This document shows, piece after piece, positions 25,501-35,500 of a stretch of DNA of 64,000 nt; position 1 is the first letter of the stretch, and every line of letters begins with the position of its first letter. The translations under genes were made by a program, and so were the position numbers. The notes under the pieces are model-generated. The model saw nothing but the letters and a program-made list of their open reading frames with translations, did not search any database and was not told where the DNA came from. Location of the stretch: assembly GCF_047663525.1 (NCBI RefSeq), contig NC_092600.1, positions 5,762,001-5,826,000 of the forward strand, given 5' to 3'. This DNA is from Anas platyrhynchos. Taxonomy: Eukaryota > Chordata > Aves > Anseriformes > Anatidae.

Positions 25501-26576
25501 ACCACTCCGCGCTGGCTCAGCCAGCCCCACTCCTTCCAGCACATCCCACAGGAAGCCCTGTGGGTTTCCCCCTTCTGAAATCTGCTTTGTGTCCAGCATA
25601 GCCCCCGGGTCCGTTCCCACAGCACAGGCTCCCCAAATCGTGCAGAGCCATTTAGCATTTCAACATGTCAGGTGAGCGCAGGAGCAGGGTGCCCTCTTCC
25701 CACAGCACCCCCAAAAAGTCCCAGTGTGCCTGTCACTGCCTTGCCGCCACCACTGCCACCCCCGTCCCCAGCTCCAGTTCCAGCACAGCTTTGCTCCAGA
25801 CCAGCTCCAGCCCACCAGGGGCCCGTGGGCCAGCAGAGTGGTTGCCCACATCCGTGCCCCGTGGGTTCATACCCAGCTGACAGCTGGGGCGCTGAGCGGG
25901 GCTTGCAGATGTCCCTCCCCGTGCCAAGCCCCTGGGGACAGGAGGGCCACCCGGAGCAGGGACTGAAGAGGTGATGCCCCCGGCTGCATTTGGATGCTCT
26001 GATGCCTGGAAGCTGTCAGCAAAAGCCCTAGGGTGAAGCCTGGACCTCAAGCACACCACACTCAGCAGGGACCCCCGTCCCCTTGCTGCAAACCTACCCT
26101 GTGCCCAGGTGGAGCTCAGCGAGGAGCCTCCTGTCCCCAACACTGCCCTGTCCCAGCCTCCCCATGGCACCAGCGGGGCCCTGGATGGGGCAGAGCCAGG
26201 CCCTACAGCCTGGAGGCTGCGGGCATCCCACACCCAGCACACTCAGGGTGTCCCCTGAGGGTCTCCTTGCTGGGGACAGGGAGCAGCCCGTGACAGCCAC
26301 TGGGTTGGGAGCGGGCACCGGGGCAGCCCCCAGCCCAGCACAGTGCAGGGAGGGACTGGGGGCTCCCCAGGGAGAAGCAGAGGTCCCCTGGGTCCTGTCA
26401 TAGCCACAGGGTCCCCAGGGGCTCACCAAGAGAGGTTGTCCCATGGGATGCCACCACGCTCAGCCGCCCTCTCCGAACCCCGACTTCCCCAGGGCTGGCA
26501 GGACGTTTTGGGCTGCCAGCCCCCAAATTATTGCAGGGCAGCAAAGCCCCTCACCACCTCCAGCGCCAGGGCTTAC
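16507..26576 (-). other. PDGFRB: Probable PDGFRB intron 1; no coding exons seen
   Basis: Long stretch without recognisable protein-coding exons. The open frames here are random products of high GC. It contains AT-rich blocks that look like preserved non-coding elements (20815-20950, 21720-21810, 23830-24010), a poly(T) tract at 20730-20748 and C/G homopolymer runs. A 53-nt interval at 17316-17368 on the minus strand is bounded by a good acceptor (cccag) and donor (GTAAGG) and could be an alternative 5' UTR exon. If PDGFRB transcription starts near 26.6 kb, as the next entry suggests, all of this is intron 1. Human PDGFRB also has a long intron 1 ahead of the ATG exon. Confidence 0.4.
23830..24010. 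other. AT-rich island, candidate conserved non-coding element
   Basis: About 180 bp of AT-rich sequence in GC-rich surroundings, with homeodomain-type cores (tttaattgg) and the inverted repeat GCAATT (23957-23962) / AATTGC (23974-23979). No coding potential. Regulatory role is inferred only from composition and motifs. Confidence 0.35.
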
Positions 26577-26670
26577 CTTGCGTGGGGGTCCCACCGGGGA
26601 AGCTCTGGTGCTGCGTGTCCGCGGGCGCTGGTTCCCAAATTCCTCTCCCTCCTCCTCCGCGCCCTTTATC
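26577..26670 (-). promoter_or_regulatory. PDGFRB: Candidate PDGFRB promoter and untranslated exon 1
   Basis: On the minus strand a strong donor (ACGCAAG/GTAAGC) ends at 26577, and 90 nt upstream there is a GATAAAG TATA-like box (26665-26670) in GC-rich sequence. This gives a short leader exon of about 60 nt. The acceptor it would join is the AG before 16506, just upstream of the ATG exon. Human PDGFRB likewise has a non-coding exon 1. No protein evidence is possible for a UTR exon, so transcript data are needed to decide. Confidence 0.35.
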
Positions 26671-29600
26671 TGCTGCCTGCCGAGGCTCCCGCTGCCCTCC
26701 CAGCCTTCCCCAGCTGGCAAGGCTCTTCCACTTAAAGGAGAAAGAGAGGGAAGGGAAGAGACGAAGGAGGGGGAGGAGGGAAAGGAAAGAAAATAGAAAG
26801 GGAAGGGAAAGCTGTGCCAGGGCTGGGCTGCGGCCAAGCCCCCAGGGCTGCTCCCTTTAGCGCATCGCAGCCCCCAGCACACCCCGGGAGGGGGCTCGGC
26901 CGCTTCGGCCCCCGGTGTGCAGAAAAAGCAGAGGGGTGTGCACGCGTGTGTGTGTGTGCGTGTATAAATAAACGAGCCCTGGCGAGGAGGAGGAGGAGGA
27001 GGAGGAGGAGGAGGAGGAGGAGGAGGAGCGGGAGGCTCCCTCTCCAGCGGAGTCCCTGCGACTTCCTCCCTCCACCCTCTGCGGGACCCTTGGCTGAGCC
27101 AAACTTTCGATTAAAGCCCGGCGGAGCGGCGCGATGAGGAGGGATAAAATAAAAATAAAAAAATAAAAAAATAATAAAATAAAAGGAGGAGAAGGCCAAG
27201 AGGCTGCAGAGAGGGGAGGCTGGCCGCAGGCAGCCGAGCAGGGGAGCAGCAGGGCCCAGCTAGCGGAAACAAAAGGAGCCGGGACCAGCCTGGCTCTCGC
27301 CTCCTTAAACCGGAGGGAAGGGAGCTGCTCTCCCTCTCCCTGTGTCTGCTTTCAATTCTGGCCTTTTCCCTTGTTTTCTTTTTCTTCTTCTTCTTCTTTT
27401 CATTTATTTATTTATTTTTCTCTAGCCCCCCCCCTCCCGTTTTCTTTTCTTTTTTTTTTTTTTTTTTTCCTTTCTCAGGATATGAGGGGATGTTTAGAAA
27501 ATCCGCTGCCCACGCCAGCAGCTGACTCATGTTTTTATTAAAGAAGGCCTGTGCTGAACTGACTCCGCGTATTCCCTCCGGACCTCCTGCCCCGGCTCTG
27601 CCGGGATTGTCCCCCCCAGCCCCAAAGCCCCCATCCGGACCCTCGGACCTCCAACGTGTGCCCTTGGCCACTTTTACCCTCCCCACGATGCTCCTGGGGC
27701 AGAGCATCCTATGGATAGTGATATGGATAGGATAGTGATTTTTGATTTTGGAGGGGGAAAAGGGACTAAAAGATACCTTAAAATGGGGCTGTCCTGGCAC
27801 AGGGTGTTGGGGCATGGGGATGGTGGGGGCTGGATGGGGGCATTTGGCTGCCGAGGGCACGGAGCTGCCCCACGCTGCTCTGTGGCCATGCAGAGGGGTG
27901 AGCCCGGCCCTTGGCACCTGGCTGTCTCCCCTAAAAGCCCCCATCTCCTCCTCAGCCATCCCATTATACCCAACGTGCTGCACCCTAGGGCTGAGTGCCC
28001 ACGGGGAGCAGGTGAATGGGTCCGCGTTAAGTCCCCCACACACTGATGAGCGCAAATCAATGCTCTGAGGAGCTCTTGAGAGGCACAACGTTACAGCCTG
28101 TCCGCACAGGGATTTTTTTGCAATTTGTTTCACCTTCATAACAAGGTGCAGAGGCTGTTTGGATGGAGACTGTGCTCTGAACCAGCACTTCTTGTCCCCG
28201 TGTCTGCCTTGGGGACGTGCTTTAGTCTGATCCAAGTAAAATAATGAAGAAAATGCATCATCCATCCTGAAAGAGAACGTTTCCCTGCAAAGATGTCCTT
28301 TTTTTTTTTTCCTTTCAGGATCAAAAAGCCCTTCCCACAAAGACAACACAGCTGAGATCTGGGCCCGGCTTGTTTGCGAGGCAGTGCCATCCCCTCCGTC
28401 TTGCCGGGAAAAGGCGAGCACAAAGGGCACAGCTGGTGCCCCCCCAGCCCGCGACATCGCCGCTTATCTCCCGCTATCTCAGCACGAGCTGCCCACTGAT
28501 GGAAATCCAACGTGGAGAGCTCGTGTTTGGAGAGCTCACCTGCTGGTGGCACAGGGCACAAGGGGCCAGGCTGCCCCCCCAGCTGAAATGATGAGTGTCC
28601 GAGAGCCGGGGGCAGGCGGTGGGGATGTGCTGCGCGCAGGGCTTTCTGCCAGGCTTTTCCCAAGGGATAAGGATGTGCCTGCTGGGTCCCTGCTGGGAAC
28701 AGCTAGGCAGAGCCACTTCCCGGCACCGTCCCCCTTCCCAAACCAACAGGAGAGGGAAAAACCCATTGGTGCAATCCTGCTGGGCCCTGTGCACCCGGGG
28801 CAGGCACCCGGCACGGTGCGGCACGCAGCCTGATCCCGAGGGCGGGCGCCTCCCCCTCCTCCCTATAAAGGGGTGACCCCAGTGCTCATCCCCAGACCGG
28901 GAGAAAGGGCGATGGAGGCACCCAAAATTCCCAGGAGGAACCCGCTGGGGTTGATGACGGCTGCTCTGGGATGCCGGGGGGGCCTGCAGAGCCCACGGCA
29001 CCCGGTGAGCACGCGGCGCCGCACGTCCCCAGCCAGCACCCGGGGCCGGCGCTGGTTTGGGGTCACGGCAGCTCCTGGGAAAGGCCAGCACGGAGGAAGC
29101 CCCAGCGCCGGAGGGACTCGCGCCTGCGGGTGCGTGGGCAGTGGGGGGAGCAGCTCGGTGACCCCTGCCTCTCCCCCCTGCTTTGCTCACCTCTATTTTG
29201 GGCGCCTGCACTTCCATCCATGAGGCTTGCGGGACGCAGCGATTCCCCCGGGGCCGGGACAGCTGCAGGGGAGGCTGCCAGAGCTGCTCTCTGCGGAGGT
29301 CTCTGGTCTCCAGCAAGGCCAAATAAGTGGCCTTAGAGCTTACGTGGGCTTGGGGCAGCGTGGTGTTGGGTTTCTGGGGGGCACAGCAGCCACCGGGCTG
29401 GGGATGCTCTGGGGTGCTCTGCTCTGGCGTCACAGCAGCTCTGTGACCTGCTGTCCCACCCCAGGATGAGCTGGGGACCCTGGGAAAAAGATTTCTTTTT
29501 TAAGCCACTTTTTTAAAGCTCTTTTAAGCCACCTGAGCCAGGTGAGCTGGCCAGACAGTGGGAAAGGATGTGCAGGAGTCAGAGACAGGTCCCGTGTGGC

Positions 29601-32280
29601 AGCAGGGGGGAGGCAGGTAGGGCAGGAGCAGCAGCTCTCAGCCCTTTCCACTCCTCTGGAGGTTCAACAAGGGCCCGTGGCTTCAGTTCTGAGCCCGTAC
29701 CAGCCACGAGCCAGCCTGGGAGATTCGGCATCGCTGTGATGTGGTGGCTGAGCCTCAGCCCACGAGAGAGGGCAGTGTCCCTCCAGGCACTGCCCTGTCA
29801 CCTCCTCAGGGTCTGGGTGCTGGGAGCAGGCAGCAGGCAGCAGCAGAGGATGAAATCCCGCTGCCTCCCCCTCCCCAGCCTCTTTCCGCCTCCATCCCAT
29901 GCGCTCTGCTCGCCCCCGCCACCAGCCCTGGTATGAAATGTGCTGTGTGGGGCCCCGGGAGGCAGCGGCAGGCTCGGGGGGGTAAATGTTAATAACGGTG
30001 CCGTCCGGTCGCCCCAGACTTTCCCACACATCTGCAGCCACTTAACGTGGGAATCGTTAACCCTCTGCGCGCGCCGCGCCGGCACAAGGCGAGGAGGGAG
30101 CGAGGTTCCCCTGCCCCTGCCTCCACCGGGTCTGCACGAGGCCAGGAGGGGATGCAGGGGTCTGAGGAAGGACCCTGCAGCTGGGCAGGGGTTGCACATG
30201 GGCAGAGAGGGGTGGAAGGATGCTCTCGGGGCATTCAGTGGGGCCGAGGGTGGCTGCGCTTTCTCCACGCTCTCCGGGATGCTGCTCTGGGGGTGGGTGG
30301 CAGGAGCGATGCGCAGCAGCCACGCTCTGCCCCCTGCTCTCCTGTGCCTGCAGGGGGGCAGCAGGAGGAGCTGGGGGTGCAGGGGGGCACACGATGCTGG
30401 GATGGGGCACCTTGGGTTGTTTTGGGGGGCAGCGGGGAGGCTAGATGCCCATGGGGGTGCTGGGGATCCAGGGGGAAAGGGAAGCTCTGCGGGCATCTCC
30501 CCACCCCTCTGAAATGACCAAGGGACTCGGAGCGAGCCGGGGACATTCAGGGCTTGGGTTCGTGTCCTGAGTGCCTCCCCCATGGGCACAGAGGAGGCGG
30601 TGAGGCCGTGGCCTCCCCAGCAGAGCTGCTCCGTCTGTGCTAGCTGGCTGCAGCCTGGCCCTGGGGACCTCCCGGCCCTCCGCTCCCCAGCCCCGTGGCT
30701 TCCAGGAGATGGCATCACTCGATCACAGATAGCAGCACCCAGCCCCAGGGAGAGCCGGGGAGATCCTGGCCGCTCTGCCCGGCCTCCTCTGGGTTTCCAG
30801 AAGGACTGCGGGGCTGGAAGGGGCTCCCCGAGCTGGGGTTGGTGCTGGGGGTCCTTGGTTCCTTGGTCTGTGGCATGGAGACAGCCGTACCGAGCCCCCG
30901 TGCTGGGGCTGGGAGGACACTGGCCATGGGGGCTCTGCGGGGCCACCTCCACCCCGGGGTGGCAAGGTCACAGGAGGCAGAGCCTGGGTGATGCCAGCTC
31001 AGGAGGTGGTTTCCCACTCCTGGCACAACATCAGGATGCTGTGGGGAGAAAGGGCTGGGGTGGGAGCGAGCTGGCAGCAGCGGCTGGGTGCTGTCCCAGA
31101 GCCACCAGCTATGGCTGGGGACATCCCTGCCAGCTGCAGGGGGACAGGTGAGAAGTGGTTGTGCATGCGCGCACCGAGCTCCTCAAACCACAGCAGCTTT
31201 GTCGATTTTTGTTACCATTTTCCTTCTGACCCCACAAATCTGGGAGGCAGCCCCACCCTGAAACCTCATCTCAGGCTCATAGCCACAACGGGGAAAGGCG
31301 CAGAGAGCCTGTTGGGTTATCCCCTCCTCTCAATTGCATCCAAAATCCTTTTTATTATTATTATTATTTTTAATTTTATTTTTCTTTCTTTCGGTTTCTT
31401 ATTGCCCAAGTCTGGGCTGTTTCAGTCGGGGAGGATGAGGACAGAGCAGCCCTTGCCCAGCAGGGATGGGGCTGTTGCAGAGCAGGGAGGTGCCGACACA
31501 TCCTCCTGGCAGCCCCCGCGGGCCTGGGCTTGGGCTGAAAGTGAAAGCCCGAGCCTGCAAACGGCTGTGCCTGGAGGTTTCTCCATCAGAAAAAAATGGA
31601 TGGGGATTTTTTGTTCCTTTAAGACAGAAAACAGACGAGAAACTCGTCTCGCTGCAGGGCTGCCAGCCCTCCGGGGCTGTGCCGGAGCCCCAGGAGGGTT
31701 GTGTTTTTGTGTTTTATGGGTTTCCTTTTTACTTCCCCGTGCAGAGCAGCGGGCAGGCCGGGAGGCTGCACTGGGTGAGGTGTGGAAGTGGCCGTGCCCC
31801 CCAGCGTGCATCCAGCTCTGTCTGTCTGTCTGTCCTGCTCTCTGGGGCTGGGCTGGAGGGGTGGGCTTGCCCCCTAATGCTGTAAGAGCTGGGGGACCCA
31901 GAGCCACCCCTTCCCTCCGACCCATTTCCAAGCCAGGCAGAAGCTGGTTTGGGCAGGGAAAAGGGGGAAAGCGCCACCCCACAGCCAGGGTTTGGTGTCC
32001 CCAACATGGTTGATGGGGCCAACGCCAGGTGCAGCCCAACCTGTCCCCTGCCCGCAGCCAGGATTTAATTTGCGCCACCCCACTCCTGGGGTTACAAGTG
32101 GCATTAGGGACAGGACGAGCTCCTTTGGGGCATCCTCACGTGCGGTGCCGGAGGTGTTGGAGTGTCCCCAGCCCCGGCTGCTACAAAGGGACCGTGGGGA
32201 CAGCGGGCTGGTGACCACCGAGGGGACGGAGGGCCGGCGGGGTGCAGGCGGGAGGTTTGAATCGCCCCGCCGCTGGGGTT
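26671..32280. other. Intergenic region between PDGFRB and CDX1
   Basis: No coding exon recognised. The part at 26.9-27.5 kb is unusually simple: a GT run (26947-26960), a (GAG)n tract (26984-27027), A-rich and T-rich runs at 27146-27184 and 27360-27470. A compact block at 29980-30070 containing 'gttaataacgg' and 'atcgttaaccctc' stands out from its GC-rich surroundings and could be a regulatory element of CDX1. Confidence 0.5.
26984..27027 (+). repeat. (GAG)n / (CTC)n polypurine tract
   Basis: Fourteen or so GAG/GGA triplets in an unbroken run, downstream of a TATAAATA motif at 26962-26969. Such mirror-symmetric purine tracts can form triplex DNA. Confidence 0.95.
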
Positions 32281-32284
32281 CCTG

Positions 32285-32346
32285 CACTTTGAAATGCAAA
32301 CCTGCCTTTCAATGCAAATGCTGCGAGAGGTTGGGCCCAATAAAAG
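32285..32346 (+). promoter_or_regulatory. CDX1: CDX1 proximal promoter: TCF-like site, octamer, TATA-like box
   Basis: Within 200 bp of the CDX1 start are a CTTTGAA TCF/LEF-type motif (32287-32293), an ATGCAAAT octamer (32312-32319) and an AATAAAAG TATA-like box (32339-32346), which would place transcription start near 32370. CDX1 is a known Wnt/TCF target in mouse and chick. Motif assignment is by eye and no start site is shown. Confidence 0.45.
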
Positions 32347-32475
32347 CCTGTGGGCAGGGAGGTGCCTGGCCCCGGGACACAGCTCCCCAAGGCGCCCAGG
32401 TGAGCGTGGAGAAGGAGGGGCGGCCGCCACACCGCGACACCCGGCCCGGCACGGCGCGGCACGGCACGGCGCAGC

Positions 32476-32526
32476 ATGAGCGCGGAGCCAGCCGGGGAAG
32501 ATGTATGTAGGTTATCTTCTGGATAA
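32476..32526 (+). CDS. Upstream ORF overlapping the CDX1 start codon
   Basis: ATG at 32476 opens a 16-codon frame in +1 register that runs over the CDX1 ATG (32501) and ends at TAA 32524-32526. Its start has A at -3 and A at +4; the CDX1 start has A at -3 and T at +4. If the leader includes 32476, scanning ribosomes would meet this ATG first. Translation is not shown. Confidence 0.35.
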   Translation: MSAEPAGEDVCRLSSG

Positions 32527-35500
32527 GGACACCAACATGTATCCCAGCCCCGTCCGGCACCCCAGCCTCAACCTCAACCCCCAAAACTACGTGCCGGGGC
32601 CTCCCCAGTACTCGGACTTCGCCAGCTACCACCATGTGCCGGGGATTAACAGCGACCCGCACCACGGGCAGCCCGCGGCCGCCTGGGGCTCTCCCTACAC
32701 CCCTGCCAAGGAGGACTGGCACTCGTACGGCACCGCCGCCGCCTCGTCCACCGCCAACCCGGGGCAGTTCGGATTCAGCCCCCCGGATTTTAACCCCATG
32801 CAGCCCCCGGGCTCTGGACTCCTGCCTCCGCCCATCAGCAGCTCGGTCCCCCAGCTGTCCCCTAACGCACAGAGGCGCACCCCCTACGAGTGGATGAGGC
32901 GCAGCATTCCCAGCACCAGCAACAGCGGTAAGGAAACCCCCAGCCCCGCGCCCCAGCTCCTTCCTCTGCTCACAGGAGCCTTCATCTTGAGGTCCTGCAG
33001 GGCTGGGTTCTGCTGCGGGGTTTGTGGCTGCAAGGGAGGGACAGAGCTTGTGTGGCCACCGAGGTGGCACGGACTGAGGATGGGCATGGAGGGTACCAGC
33101 AGGCAGGCTGCCCTGTCCTTCCTTATCGCCAGCAGCCGGGGTTAGTGGATGGTTTCTGCCTTGCATGTGGCTGGAAAGTCCCAGCCAGCCTCTGAACCAC
33201 CATCCCTGCCCTCACCTGCTGCTGCTGGAGAGGGCAAGCAGAGCTGGAGACCTGTGGGGTTGTGGGGTGCTCCGGCTGCAGGCAGCCCAAAGGGGCTTTT
33301 TGGAGGAGCCCTGCCCCACCCTGCACTGCTGGGGCACTCACCCATGCTCCAGTTGGTGACGGACGGGCTGTTGGTGTGTGCAAGAGTGAGCGTGCAAGGC
33401 TGCGGCTGTGCGTGTGAGCAGTGAGCGTGGCCGTGCACCCGGTCAAGAGGTGCAAGAGCGCATTCAGTGCAGGGTGTGCGAGGCTCTGCGTGCAAGGCAC
33501 TTGTTGCACGGGGTCGGTGAGTGTGCACGGGCGATGCCGCACGCTCCGTGCGTGTGCAAGGTGCGCCGGGTGCCATGTGCAGGGTGCGTGGGGGTGCTCA
33601 GGGTGCTGCGTGCCGTGGGTGCGGGTGCCCCCGCTCCTGTGGCTGGCACCGGGTGGCTCTGACGTCCCCGTGTCCTGTCCCTGGGGTCCTGTCCCTGCTG
33701 AACTCCTGACCCGGGGCAGGAGGGGGGGAAGTGTCTGTGCCCCTGCAGCCCCCTGCCCGCAGGCCGCCCCGCTGCCCACTTCAAAGGCGGTGGGCAGTCA
33801 CCCCTCGGGGCCAGCCCAAATTGACAAGGCTTCGCTTTGTCATGGAGATGCTGGCCGGCTCCTTTGGCAGCGAGGTGAGGTGCGGGGGGGCCCTTTGTCC
33901 TGCCCTGCCCGTGCCCTTTCATGTTCCCCTCCAGGGTTCCCAGCCCAGCCTGGCCAAACCACCACCCTCTCCCTCGCCATGGCTCCCAGATGAAAAATGC
34001 ACATCGAGGTGCAAAATGTCCCCGTTTTAGGCTTGCTTCTGGTTCCCCACTATCACCATGTGGGGCTGGCCGACGCACAGTGCTGGGGCCGTGATGGCCA
34101 AGATCTCTTCAGAGGCTGTGTGGTGCCAAGGGGCTCAGCCCAGAGGTGTTTGGGGTCTCCTTGCATGGAAAACTGCTCCGTGGCTGCACTTGGTGCATGG
34201 TGTGGTTGGGATCGGGGCTGTCCCCGAGGGAGCAGGGGCTGTGGTGGGCAGGCAGAGCATCCCGGGGGTGCAAACAGCTAGCACCAGTCTGCAAGCAGGA
34301 GGGGAGAGGCAGGCTGGTATTTCCTGGCCTGTTTTAAGCCCTGAATATAGCTATTTAGGAAAAATGGCCCCCTCCTTCTAGGCAGTGAATGGGACCCCAC
34401 AGCTTCTGCAGGTTCTGTTGGTCTGAATTCATGTGTTTTTTTAGAGAGAGGTGGGAGGGGAGATGAAAAAATGAAAGCGGGGAGAAGGAGATCAGCACTC
34501 TCCTCCTCTGGATCAAGGGACTGAGACAGACCGGGGGCTTGATAGTGCCCCTTGATTGAGTTACGTGGCGAGTGAGTGATTGAATTCTGCAAAAATCAGC
34601 CGCTGCTGAGTTGGTATCTCTGAGATTGAACACATACAAAGGAACAAATATACCAGCCATCGTCCCCTTGCATGTGGAGCAGGATCAGTCCCAGCGGGCA
34701 GGGCAGCAGAGCAAAACCCCCCTGGGTTGGACGGGCACCTTCAGCAAATGCCTCCCCCCGGGGGTTTCTCTCCCTTTGGAGTAAGGCAGCGAGCTGCAAG
34801 TGCTGGACGCTTTTCTCCATAAAGCTTGAAAATGAGCAGAGCAGAGATGGGTTTGACATAGGTAAGGGTGAGACTCGGGAATGAATTGTTTTATTGAAAT
34901 CAATAAACTGAGCATTAATCAGCCTGGATGGATTAACTGCCCCTCTCGCCGCTGTGGGAATAGGAAGCAAATGCGCGTCCCTTCTTGCCATAAATATCAA
35001 GAGTTTCTGTGCGAACGCCGTAAATCATAATACTTCAGAGGGCTGTAAATCGCGGCTCCCTCTCCGTCTTCCCTTGTATAAACAGCCATCGGCTGCAGTT
35101 TGCAGGCTCTGGGGAAGGAGCTGTGCCTTGCCGAGAGGCGACTTCACACACGGCCTGAGCGTGCTGGGGGTCCTGCACGCACGGAGCAGAACCTGAGAAA
35201 AATCGGGGAGAGATCTCCCAGCGTCAGGCTTACGGGGTGCAGATTTGATGTACCTCTTGCTAAATACCTGAGCTAGCCATGGCAGAGGGCAAAACCCAGC
35301 TCGGGGAACAGCAGCAGGGGCTGCGATGCAGGGCTCCTGAAATCAGGAATTAGAGGGAACCAGGCCTCCCCAGCCCTCCTTTTCCTTCCCAAGCATCACC
35401 TCCTTTTCTGCTCATAAAATCTTCACGAGCCGAGTGTCAAAGCCTCGCGCTTCCTCCTTATTCACAATTATTTGCAAACTTCCTTGTGAATTGCACCCCT

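Noticed and set aside
27408-28457. 349-codon minus-strand open frame
   Set aside because: Ends in homopolymer-derived lysine and glutamate runs, shows no domain, and lies between the candidate PDGFRB exon 1 and CDX1 where no gene is known.
29798-30952. 384-codon minus-strand open frame upstream of CDX1
   Set aside because: Low-complexity Pro/Ala/Ser/Arg composition typical of GC-rich non-coding DNA; open frames overlap on both strands here and none resembles a known family.
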